Of a stretch of 64,000 bases of DNA, positions 27,967 through 36,072 are shown in pieces. Position numbers and translations under genes: made by a program. Origin of the DNA: Flectobacillus sp049240685 (lineage in GTDB: Bacteria; Bacteroidota; Bacteroidia; Cytophagales; Spirosomataceae); the NCBI RefSeq assembly GCF_049240685.1, contig NZ_JBMLSD010000409.1, positions 1 to 64,000 on the forward strand. The letters run 5' to 3'. The notes beneath the pieces are model-generated. The model did not search any database. It worked only from the letters and a program-made list of their open reading frames with translations, and was not told the origin of the DNA. The first letter of the stretch is position 1. Each line of letters opens with the position of its first letter.

Positions 27967-29357
27967 TTAATTTATATGAATAGTGTAATAGTTTACGATA
28001 GTAGCACAATTAACGGTGGCAGTACATTTCAAGTTAGCATATCCTGCATGTCTATCCCACTTAATCCCAACTTGAGTTGAGTTTACTCCCCACATAATCG
28101 TCCCGGTGGTGGAGTAATTAGGATAACCAGATGGAATTATTTCCCATTGAATATTGGCGTTTGTACTATTCACTGGACCCTGTATTAGATAACTCATAAC
28201 AGTTGATGAATAAGGGTCAGGAATATCTGAAACATTAAAATTAGAATTTCCAGAAAATGTGAAATACGGTTTGCCCAAATCTGATAGATTAAACCAACCG
28301 AACCATAGAGGATTTCCATTGCTACAGCTTGTTTGACATTTAACTGCTACAGAAGTTACACTATTACTGGTAACATAGTTTCCTGGAAGATAGAGATAGT
28401 CATTGCTTGTAAAATTTGAGTACAGTGCGTTATTAAGATTGTTATTATAACTGAAGCTAAATGTGAATTGTGAAGGCGATGTATTTCCATACCCAACAGC
28501 TTCACAAAGTAAAGCATCACCATAATTGTATCAAGTATAGGGAAATGCAACTGAAATAGGATCTTGACACACATTCTTATTTGTACTTCCAGTGCATGTA
28601 ACAATACCGTTTATAATGCCAAATGCAACTCCAATAGCGGCTCCAACAACTGAATAGTTTGCAGCGGATGCTAAAGTGGACCCCGTTGCCCATGCAATTG
28701 AGGTAGCGACTCCCGCACCTGTTCCAGACCACCCACTTATTGCACCTACCCAACAAGCTAAGTCAGACCAAAAATCTTGGCTTTGAAATAATCTTGCTCC
28801 TTTTATATTTGGGATTTGTTCTAATTTCCAATTTAAAGCATATCTTACAAGTGCCTGATGGCTTAAAATTTGTTTTTTTTCCTCAAATGTCAGAGAATTA
28901 TCATTTCTGATATTATTTTCTTTATCAATTCCCCATTTATTTATGCTATTCAAATCAGAAGGGCTTGTTGTTAAATAAGAGGATAGGTCTTTAATATGCT
29001 TCTTGATTAAGGAACCAGATTTCTCAGTGTAATATTTTTGACCAACAAGATCATCAATAATTTCATCGTGTGATTTTGCTTATATCTTTCTTTCCGAGAT
29101 TCAAGTTCTTTTTTAAATAGCTCCTGATGCTCTTTTGGAAGATAAGAAGTTAAATCAACAGATCCCATATAATATTTCAAATGTGTATAAAGAAATTTTC
29201 CATCTAATTCGTTGTTAAACATAGTGGAGTCAACTGAAGGAATTGAGGTTCGATTCCCTGAGGAGTTAATCATCGAATCGTTGAGGGGAATATCTTTAGT
29301 ACATTGAGTTAAAAGCGCTAGTACAAATACTAGCATAGGAAGAATGATTTTTTTCAC
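27967..29357 (-). pseudogene. Decayed lipoprotein gene (frameshift plus in-frame TGA)
   Basis: Three open frames on this strand join into one former protein of about 460 residues. The first part (29357 to about 29075, GTG start) has a lipoprotein signal, ALLTQC. A one-base shift near 29065-29080 then moves the frame. The shifted frame reads DEIIDDLVGQKYYTEKSGSL and runs on into LNSINKWGIDKE, with a Gly/Ala-rich stretch (GTGAGVATSIAWATG) that could be membrane-inserting. An in-frame TGA at 28531-28533 follows PYT. The frame then continues as YNYGDALLCEAVGYG to TAA at 27967, a Thr/Ser-rich, Ig-like secreted end. The intact relative is not recognised. It could be a secreted or antibacterial effector, but that is a guess. 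Confidence 0.75.
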
Positions 29358-29954
29358 GTTATTAAGGTTCTGTAGTTTTTCTCTCTTTAATAGGTGGAGA
29401 TGACAACCTATACCAAATCAACTTTTGATATATCTTGATCTATATGATGCATGAACATATATTACTGATACCTCTTCTAACAGTTATAAGAATAGGCATT
29501 TATAATTTTTCTGATAAAATCTATTTCTTGATTTCTTATAGCTAAAATTCTTAATTAAGGATTAATAATAGTTACTCACAAACTAAAAGAATCAAAAGAG
29601 TCCTGAATAAGCATAGATACTCTGTATGCTATCGTAGAACACCCTAAAGCTTACTTTTGACACATGTTTTTTGTTGGATATGACTACAGCTATCATCCTT
29701 CTGTGAATACATTAACTTTTCTACCAGTGTGATTAATGGAAAATGTTAATTGTATGAAATTGTGCTCTAATAAAATTAATCCGAATTGGTTAATTTCATT
29801 GGGATGGAAAGAATTAGGCAACAATAGAGTTTCAAACTATATATAGTTCAAATGTATATTAAAATATTAATATACAAAGGTTATTCCATAGATTTTTTTT
29901 GATGAACGAGAATAAGGAAAATTAAACGATGAAAAAAGATAAGATTATAGTTTA
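29358..29954. other. Non-coding stretch inside the cassette
   Basis: This AT-rich stretch holds no gene that I can support. It includes the leader of the decayed lipoprotein gene and a palindrome-rich run near 29850-29880 (ATATTAAAATATTAATAT). It is otherwise featureless to me. Confidence 0.5.
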
Positions 29955-30143
29955 CTGTCGGCTTCCCATTTTTAGTACAGATTAAAAATATACATAATCT
30001 GATTGTTTTGATTATGTATTTACTCCTTCTTGGGCTTCGTTCCGCTGCGCTACACTCAGCCCAAGAAGGGTATTTTGTTTTTTTACTCTATCATAACAGG
30101 ACTTATACACCCAGAGATAGGTGTGGACCAACGAAATCATAAA
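29955..30143 (-). repeat. Right arm of a 189-bp inverted repeat
   Basis: It is the inverted partner of 26943-27131. It contains the last 14 codons of the gene at 30103-30663 and a 12-bp stem (30025-30036 with 30058-30069) followed on the plus strand by TATTTTGTTTTTTT. The loop of this hairpin is G+C-rich and differs from the left arm, whereas the flanks are well conserved. Confidence 0.85.
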
Positions 30144-30663
30144 TACTGGTATTCAGAAACAACACTTTGGTTTCTTGTGGTCCGTGCAATTGTAAGGCAT
30201 TTCCTTGCAAGTAAACAGCACTCACGCTCCAATTGGGTGTAATTTGGTAATTGAGTGCAATTTCATAGGCCAAAAATCTCAACATTTCCGTAATTTCTTG
30301 CGACGCAGTGTTATCTGAAACAATTCTTTTGACAAGCGTAAAAGCTGGATGTGCACTTACGCGTAAGCTAAACTTTTTTTGTTCGACTAATTGGTGTCGC
30401 AACCAAAAAATCATTCCTCCTTTGCTGGCATCCGACACTAATCTTATGTCAGGATTGAAACTAAATCGGTTTTTACGCCATGCGAAATAGGTTACTACGG
30501 CCGGTCGATTTAAAGAGAAAGTAGGAATAATTGAAAAGCCATTATTGGTCACTCCCACAAAACCGCTAAAGGTATTAATCGTTTTGGTACTGTCTTGTTG
30601 CCCATAAACGAGCCTACCCATGAGGGCAAATGCCATCAGGGTACATAATTTCATCAAGTTCAT
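30103..30663 (-). CDS. Secreted/outer-membrane beta-barrel-like protein, function unknown
   Basis: This 186-aa protein has a signal peptide (residues 1-21, ending VYGQ) and a run of alternating beta-strand-like segments (VVTYFAWRKNRFSFNPDIRLV; FSLRVSAHPAFTLV; NWSVSAVYLQGNAL) that suggest a small outer-membrane barrel. Its last codons lie within the inverted repeat. The end SLGV is short of the aromatic C-terminus usual for barrels, and the other repeat arm would read several residues further, so the end may have been changed. It is divergent from the AraC regulator next door. Confidence 0.55.
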   Translation of the reverse strand: MNLMKLCTLMAFALMGRLVYGQQDSTKTINTFSGFVGVTNNGFSIIPTFSLNRPAVVTYFAWRKNRFSFNPDIRLVSDASKGGMIFWLRHQLVEQKKFSLRVSAHPAFTLVKRIVSDNTASQEITEMLRFLAYEIALNYQITPNWSVSAVYLQGNALQLHGPQETKVLFLNTSIYDFVGPHLSLGV

Positions 30664-30813
30664 TTATATTGTGTTTTTGGATAATGTAAATCAGTTTCAA
30701 AATTATACTTTTGAAAGTCTAGTTTTTTTATAAATTTTACGGTTTAACTTACCACTTTTACTAGTCTATGCCACACGAATATTTTTCTTCCATAATTTAG
30801 AAGTATCAACAAA

Positions 30814-31710
30814 ATGGAAAAGACCATGGTTATTTATGATACCGTCAAGCAGTATAGTCAGACATTCAACAACTCGGCGTTGCATCCTCTGATTAGTTTA
30901 GTCGATTTGGGGAAATCGAATCCCTTACCTCGTAGCAAATTCAAAATGGGAATTTATGCTATCATTATTAAGGAATCCAAATGTGGTGACTTGCGTTACG
31001 GCAATACTTACTATGATTATGATGAAGGGACTATTGTATTTTTTGCTCCAGAACAAATCATTTCAACTGAGCCAGAAGGAGAAATGCATCAGCCCTTTGG
31101 CACTGCATTGGTTTTTCATCCAGACTTAATTAAGGGAACATCTTTGGGGCGACAAATTCATGAGTTTAATTATTTTTCGTATCAGTCAAACGAAGCATTA
31201 CACGTATCTGAACGAGAAAAGGAAACTATCATGAATTGTATCGAAAATATATCTTCTGAAATCAATCAAAATATTGATAGACATAGCAAAAAACTCATTA
31301 TTGCTAATCTTGAACTATTATTGAAATATTTTTCAAGATTTTATGACCGACAGTTTATCACTCGAGAGGAAGTTCATCAAGGTATCCTTTTGCAATTTGA
31401 CCAACTATTGACCGATTATGTATATGGGAAAGATTTGGCGACGAAAGGGCTTCCATCGGTAGCATATTTTGCAGATTGTCTGCATTTATCCGCTAATTAT
31501 TTTGGAGATTTAATCAAGAAGGAGACAGGGAAAACGGCACTAGAGTATATCCAATTAAAATTATTGGATTTCGCAAAGGAACGAGTGTTAGATACCACCA
31601 AATCGCTAAGTGAGATTTCGTATGAATTGGGCTTTAAATATCCCCAACATTTTACTAGATTTTTTAAACAGAAACTAGGTGTCACACCATTAGAATATCG
31701 CTTAAATTAG
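30814..31710 (+). CDS. AraC-family transcriptional regulator
   Basis: This 298-aa protein has an N-terminal cupin-like sensing domain (about 30-170) and a C-terminal AraC helix-turn-helix pair: ADCLHLSANYFGDLIKKETGKTALEYI (about 215-245) and LSEISYELGFKYPQHFTRFFKQKLGVTPLEYR at the end. The class is common in Bacteroidota beside small enzymes or efflux genes. It is divergent from the barrel-like gene at 30663 with a 150-base shared upstream region, so that gene is the first candidate target. Confidence 0.88.
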   Translation: MEKTMVIYDTVKQYSQTFNNSALHPLISLVDLGKSNPLPRSKFKMGIYAIIIKESKCGDLRYGNTYYDYDEGTIVFFAPEQIISTEPEGEMHQPFGTALVFHPDLIKGTSLGRQIHEFNYFSYQSNEALHVSEREKETIMNCIENISSEINQNIDRHSKKLIIANLELLLKYFSRFYDRQFITREEVHQGILLQFDQLLTDYVYGKDLATKGLPSVAYFADCLHLSANYFGDLIKKETGKTALEYIQLKLLDFAKERVLDTTKSLSEISYELGFKYPQHFTRFFKQKLGVTPLEYRLN

Positions 31711-31725
31711 CCATGAGCCATTCTT

Positions 31726-31895
31726 AATTGAGTGAATTGAGATTGAGTGAATGAGTGATTATCTTAAAATTAGGATTACATTCCAATTTTAAAATAATAC
31801 AATACTTGATGACACAGCTTTATTAAGCTTTTACAAGTGAGAAAATTATTTTAAAAAAATAATCACTAAATCACTCATTCAATAATCACTCAATT
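31726..31895. terminator. Nested inverted repeats between convergent genes
   Basis: AATTGAGTGA (31726-31735) pairs with 31886-31895, and GAATGAGTGATT (31749-31760) pairs with 31869-31880. The structure fills the gap between the AraC gene and hipT, which converge. It could stop transcription from both sides. The GAGTGA units also look like decayed simple repeats. Confidence 0.5.
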
Positions 31896-31903
31896 CAAGC
31901 TTT

Positions 31904-32908
31904 TTATTTGTTCAGACTATTCCTTCGAGTATTATACATTTGCCAATAGCCTCGTTTATTATTTTCATTCAAAAAAGAATGATTGATTAGGGTTTCAACT
32001 AATGGTTGTTTCTCTAACAATGGCGTAAGTATTTTTTCTATTCTGCTTTCCAATACGCCTATTCTTTTACCTAATTCCACAAAATCTGCTTTTGCTGGGT
32101 GCCCTGATTTTTTGAATTCTACGCTTTGAAAATCATCTATGAATAGCCCTCTATCCAAGGCAAAATCAGTATCATCGACATGAAGTCTTGTATTGATTAA
32201 ATCATAAGCGGGACTCAACAGATAATCTCCTCCAGAAGATTCAAGCAAGGAAAAGTTTTTCAGATGGGCATCGCCGTTACTAAACAAATAATTGAATACC
32301 ACCAACACAAAATACTTTTCAATCTCAACGCGCCACGCTGGTACGTACTGTTTTATGAGTGCGCCAATTTCTTCATAGCTATATTCATATTTGAAATTAG
32401 CACCCGCATTATCTTTTGTTTTTCCAGCCAAGGTTGCAAAATCCTCCTTACCCCATTTTCCTCCATCTTTCTTTACATCAAATCTTTTGGTGATATAGGC
32501 TGGCGAGCCATCTTTAAAAAATATCAAGGCATTTTCAGCGGTATTGAGTCCGTATACTTGTTTAGCAATTTGCATGGTCAAATGCTCATTTGCGGGCACT
32601 TGATCAACTTTCTTTAAATCTCTAGGAATAGGTTTCAAAATATAAGTACCTTGTTCTCCTTGATGTGTTAAGCGAAGTTGATTTTTTTCGAGTACCAAAC
32701 TCAATTTTTCTTGTACACCCGAAATAGAAATACGTTTACGATTTTCTATAAATAACTCGGCGACTTCCTCATTTTGCTGTGCTTGTTCATAAGGCAAAAT
32801 ATGGTTTACTTTTTTGCCATTAAACATATTTCTTAAGCAACTCGGACTGTAAGTGTTAAATCCTTCTGCTAATGTTCCAGGGCAATAAGTTAATTCATGT
32901 AGATTCAT
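31904..32908 (-). CDS. hipT: HipT-like serine/threonine kinase toxin (HipBST system)
   Basis: This 334-aa kinase corresponds to HipA without its N-terminal subdomain. The Gly-rich loop carries SIS (S61-I62-S63) in RISISGVQEKLSL, the autophosphorylation motif typical of HipT. Catalytic FSNGDAHLKNFSLL lies near 210-220 and the metal-binding YDLINT near 234. In the studied E. coli system HipT phosphorylates tryptophanyl-tRNA synthetase and is held in check by HipS. Here it overlaps hipS by 4 bases (ATGA). The target in this organism is not known. Confidence 0.88.
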   Translation of the reverse strand: MNLHELTYCPGTLAEGFNTYSPSCLRNMFNGKKVNHILPYEQAQQNEEVAELFIENRKRISISGVQEKLSLVLEKNQLRLTHQGEQGTYILKPIPRDLKKVDQVPANEHLTMQIAKQVYGLNTAENALIFFKDGSPAYITKRFDVKKDGGKWGKEDFATLAGKTKDNAGANFKYEYSYEEIGALIKQYVPAWRVEIEKYFVLVVFNYLFSNGDAHLKNFSLLESSGGDYLLSPAYDLINTRLHVDDTDFALDRGLFIDDFQSVEFKKSGHPAKADFVELGKRIGVLESRIEKILTPLLEKQPLVETLINHSFLNENNKRGYWQMYNTRRNSLNK

Positions 32909-33234
32909 TTTTCTATCAAGGGTTTTACCGTTACGGCTCCGATGGTATCGCTTTGGGCTGTCGCCATCAATAGACCAAAACTATCGTCTTCATCTATGCG
33001 TAATTGTGTGCTTTGTAGTTTACGATTTACCCCTTCACTGAGCATATTAAAAAAGAAAGGGAACAGTACCTCACTAGTGTATTCTTGCTGGCTCTTAGGA
33101 AGCGTCAGACTTATAGCTGGCATTTGGGAGTCATCGAAATAATTTTTATCGTATTTGAAAACAAACTGCTTTCGATTTTCTTCTATGAGGATTCCTGCAA
33201 AAATACCATTTCGATAGACCGCTACTTTTCTCAT
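32905..33234 (-). CDS. hipS: HipS-like antitoxin (HipA N-terminal domain)
   Basis: This 109-aa protein matches the HipA N-subdomain 1 as a separate gene: VAVYRNGIFAGILIEE, then ISLTLPKSQQEYTSEVLFPFFFNMLSEG. In HipBST systems this small protein, not HipB, neutralises the kinase. It lies between hipB (3-base gap) and hipT (4-base overlap). Confidence 0.87.
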   Translation of the reverse strand: MRKVAVYRNGIFAGILIEENRKQFVFKYDKNYFDDSQMPAISLTLPKSQQEYTSEVLFPFFFNMLSEGVNRKLQSTQLRIDEDDSFGLLMATAQSDTIGAVTVKPLIEK

Positions 33235-33237
33235 TAT

Positions 33238-33447
33238 TTACGCATTTTTTTTAATGTCCATGGATAAAACCAAACCAAGTACTTCTGCCAATTTATTGAG
33301 AACCTCTAAAGAAGGATTTCCCTGTCCTCGTTCGAGTTTATACAGAGTGTTTGTACTTATACCTGCCAATTCAGCCAAATGTGGCTGAGTAATTTTCAAC
33401 TCCTTTCGTCGTGTCTTGATGATATTTCCTAAATCCTGAACTAACAT
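33238..33447 (-). CDS. hipB: HipB-like helix-turn-helix repressor
   Basis: This 69-aa XRE-type protein contains ITQPHLAELAGISTNTLYKLERGQGNPSLEVLNKLAEVLGL, the HipB DNA-binding core. It would repress the hipBST operon by binding the repeats in front of it, one of which covers its own start codon. Confidence 0.9.
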   Translation of the reverse strand: MLVQDLGNIIKTRRKELKITQPHLAELAGISTNTLYKLERGQGNPSLEVLNKLAEVLGLVLSMDIKKNA

Positions 33448-33590
33448 TATATTGTGATTTTTATGTAAAAATATCTTTTTTCAGCAGAAATTCAAGCACA
33501 AAATCACATTATAATATGATTTATACGTAATTTCTATTTCAAATGCTTATTCATTAAATAAAACACACATTATATTGTGATTTTATCGTT
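33445..33590 (-). promoter_or_regulatory. Three operator-like repeats before hipB
   Basis: The motif CATTATATTGTGATTTT occurs at 33445-33461 and 33568-33584. A related near-palindrome, AAATCACATTATAATATGATTT, lies at 33501-33522. The first copy overlaps the hipB ATG. The spacing (about 56 and 67 bases) suits several HipB dimers bending the DNA. Confidence 0.7.
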
Positions 33591-34155
33591 ATTTTCAGTA
33601 TCATCAATCTATTAAATAAGTTGATGTTGTACTCAAAAACAGACATTTCACTAAACTGAAAAACGACTTTTATAGGGATTTTTACTTTCCAAAAACGCCT
33701 ATACACTTCATATTGACCAAAAGGACAAAATGTCCGCTTGCGTAAAAGCTTACTCCAAACCTTCAATTAAAAACGACTTTTATGGGTATTTTAAAAATGG
33801 AGTTTTTGAAAACACTTACTAAAAATACTCCAAGAGGACAAAATGTCCGCTAGGTATTCTTTATTGAGAATTTTACACCATGCACAGATTTAACCTCAAA
33901 ATTTTCGTGTTATGATTTTAGTCTTTTTCTCAAGCGGACATAATGTCCTCTTGGGAAAAAGACCAGTTTGAGTCATTTTAATAACGACTTTTATGGGGTC
34001 TTTAACAATAAATGAGCTATTGACATTATCTTTTAAAACTATAAAAAATACAATTTTATTCATATAAAAATATTGTAAAACTCAAACTATTAAAATAATA
34101 GCCCAAGCGGACAAAATGTCCACTTGGGCTATTCTTGAAAAAAGGACTTTATTAT
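33591..34155. other. Centromere-like region with parS palindromes and iteron copies
   Basis: This gap downstream of parB has no supported gene. It holds four GGACAnAATGTCC palindromes (listed separately) and three copies of the replicon-2 iteron in reverse orientation (CGACTTTTATRGG at about 33660-33677, 33770-33786 and 33982-33997). Confidence 0.75.
33723..34133. repeat. parS: Four parS-like palindromes
   Basis: The 13-bp palindrome GGACAAAATGTCC occurs at 33723-33735, 33836-33848 and 34109-34121, and GGACATAATGTCC at 33936-33948. Outer arms approach CAAGC and GCTTG. The copy nearest parB extends to a 37-bp palindrome (34097-34133) with one mismatch pair. Such clustered sites next to parAB are the usual layout of a plasmid centromere. 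Confidence 0.8.
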
Positions 34156-35034
34156 TTAATCAATCATGAAGCCTTCGAGTGAATTTACCAATTGCTTGAG
34201 CTGGTCAAAATGAGTTTTTGATTTGGATGCTTGAACCGTCTTTAGCATAGCGTTAATATCCTTGAACACTTTATCAGGAGTAGCTTCTGACGAAGAAGTA
34301 GACAAAGAAGCTGGCTGTGACACTACCGAATCCAGGGCTGCAATACTCGAAATAGGTTGTTCCACAACAGCTTTGCTCAATTGTTGAATAACTTTTTTGG
34401 GTACCTTTACTTCTCCTGAGAGAACTTGTTTACGAAGATCAATATCCAATTTTTCAAGACCGCTGGCAAAGTCACCATCTCTACGAATAGTTTTTTCATC
34501 AACCTTAAACTGCTGCGCTATTTTTTCAGAGGTTTTTAATTCCATTCCCTCTGTTGAAAAATTAGATTCCTTGCTTGTCAATTTTTCAGCATTGTATCTC
34601 AATCCACGGTAATAGGCCATCTGTGTCGGGCTCAAATTGCGACGCCCCATTTGAAGGTCAAGCATATAATTGCGAGCTTCAAGGATGGTCTCAAAAAACA
34701 TCAGCACAATATTGAAAGGCAGATTATGTTTCTGACAAATCAAGTATCTATTGTGACCATCTACCAATACAAATAACTCTTGGTCAGTCTCCGAATTGGG
34801 ATTGACTTTCTGCTCGGTAGTTTGCCAAATCACTAAAGAGTCCTTACAACCATTTGCCAAAATATTAGCTTCAAGTCCTTCTAATTCTTCTGTTTGTAAG
34901 GGTTGAATCAAGTCTTTGAGTTCGTCCAAAATCGTGATTCGCTGCTTTATATTCTCATTCGAAATCAAACCAGAAGTTACAGTCTTAGTAACGTTCGATT
35001 TCATTTGAGCCTTAAAATCTATCTTCTTAGCCAT
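34156..35034 (-). CDS. parB: ParB-family centromere-binding protein
   Basis: This 292-aa protein has the ParB/Srx nuclease-like domain (LVDGHNRYLICQKHNLPFNIV, about 95-115) and a following KorB-type helix-turn-helix region (LSPTQMAYYRGLRYN; SEKIAQQFKVDEKTIRRDGDF, about 140-195). A Ser-rich linker and a helical dimerisation end follow. It would bind the palindromes just downstream and spread with CTP, as known for ParB. It starts directly after the parA stop, with no gap. Confidence 0.9.
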   Translation of the reverse strand: MAKKIDFKAQMKSNVTKTVTSGLISNENIKQRITILDELKDLIQPLQTEELEGLEANILANGCKDSLVIWQTTEQKVNPNSETDQELFVLVDGHNRYLICQKHNLPFNIVLMFFETILEARNYMLDLQMGRRNLSPTQMAYYRGLRYNAEKLTSKESNFSTEGMELKTSEKIAQQFKVDEKTIRRDGDFASGLEKLDIDLRKQVLSGEVKVPKKVIQQLSKAVVEQPISSIAALDSVVSQPASLSTSSSEATPDKVFKDINAMLKTVQASKSKTHFDQLKQLVNSLEGFMID

Positions 35035-36003
35035 CTATTTCGAATTACGTTTTGAGTTAATATTATTGAGAAGTTCTAGCGCCAACTCATCATACGATTT
35101 GGCAGCGGCAGAGTTTTTATCAAAATCAAAAATTGGTGCTTTCAAAGCTTGTGCTTTTTTAATTTCAATGCCTTTTTTGATTTCAGTATCAAAAATATTG
35201 ACGCTTTGATAGTTTTCTCTAACTGCTTCTTTCATACTGGTATGCACAGTATTTTTTTCAACTATCGTAAACAAAATACCTTCGATATGTAAAGTTGGAT
35301 TTGAGAAAATTTGTGTCTCATAAATTACCCCAAAAAGTGAGTTAAGACCATTTACCGCATTCATTTCTGGTTGCATAGCCACAATGCACGAGTTGGCTGC
35401 ATTTAATGCATTGAGTGTCAAAACCGATAGGGAAGGAGGACAGTCTATTAAGATAAAATCATACACATCCAGAAATGGAACTAAAGCTCTTTGCAAACGT
35501 TGTTGGCTAGCTGGAGCTGAAAGTAGCGTTTGTTCAGCTTTTTGAAGTTCTAAGTCAGAGGGAGCAATATGTAAGTGTTCCGTAACTTCTTCGATATGCA
35601 ATGGAATGGTATAGTTGACCAAGGAATTAAACACTTGTCCATTCTCGGTAGTCACATTGAATATCTGACTTAAGTTACCTTGAGAGTCAAGGTCAATCAA
35701 CAATACCTTCAAACCACGATTCGATAAGGCTTCACCCAAGTAAGCAGTTGTGGTTGTTTTTCCAACACCACCTTTATTATTGGCAATGGCAATAACTGTA
35801 GCTTTAAGATTGAAAGCTTCATTATAACCATATTTCATCAGAACAGGCAACAATTTGCTACGTTGCTTATCGGTAAGTTCGCGCTTAAGAGAGATAATTT
35901 GAGTGAGCGAGCGAATCGCCATGCCAGCTTCTTTTTCAATACCCGTAATGGTAAGGGCTGGATTTCTATTAAGAAAACGAATTAGTAAGTCTGTAGTAAG
36001 CAT
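35035..36003 (-). CDS. parA: ParA-family partition ATPase with N-terminal DNA-binding region (replicon 2)
   Basis: This 322-aa protein has an N-terminal segment of about 65 residues resembling a helix-turn-helix (LTITGIEKEAGMAIRSLTQIISLKRELT). The ATPase core follows, with NNKGGVGKTTTT near 74-85, LLIDLDSQGNLS near 100 and FILIDCPPSLS near 185. This is the longer ParA class that both segregates DNA and represses its own operon. An inverted repeat lies 9 bases upstream. Confidence 0.92.
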   Translation of the reverse strand: MLTTDLLIRFLNRNPALTITGIEKEAGMAIRSLTQIISLKRELTDKQRSKLLPVLMKYGYNEAFNLKATVIAIANNKGGVGKTTTTAYLGEALSNRGLKVLLIDLDSQGNLSQIFNVTTENGQVFNSLVNYTIPLHIEEVTEHLHIAPSDLELQKAEQTLLSAPASQQRLQRALVPFLDVYDFILIDCPPSLSVLTLNALNAANSCIVAMQPEMNAVNGLNSLFGVIYETQIFSNPTLHIEGILFTIVEKNTVHTSMKEAVRENYQSVNIFDTEIKKGIEIKKAQALKAPIFDFDKNSAAAKSYDELALELLNNINSKRNSK

Positions 36004-36011
36004 AAAAAAGC

Positions 36012-36057
36012 ATTTATTGTGTAAATATAATATTTGTATTTTATCTACACAATAAAT
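36012..36057 (-). promoter_or_regulatory. parA operator-like inverted repeat
   Basis: ATTTATTGTGTA (36012-36023) and TACACAATAAAT (36046-36057) are exact reverse complements in the 69-base gap between parA and rep. This is a likely ParA autoregulation site. Confidence 0.7.
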
Positions 36058-36072
36058 ATCATTTTTTATATC

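Noticed and set aside
999..28533. TGA read as tryptophan (recoding)
   Set aside because: Two genes have in-frame TGA, but many genes here end in TGA and use TGG normally, so these are nonsense changes.
28356..28604. Separate 82-codon minus-strand gene
   Set aside because: It is an out-of-frame shadow over the decayed lipoprotein gene.
33554..33766. 70-codon minus-strand frame beside hipB
   Set aside because: It lies over operator, iteron and parS-like repeats and has no coding features.
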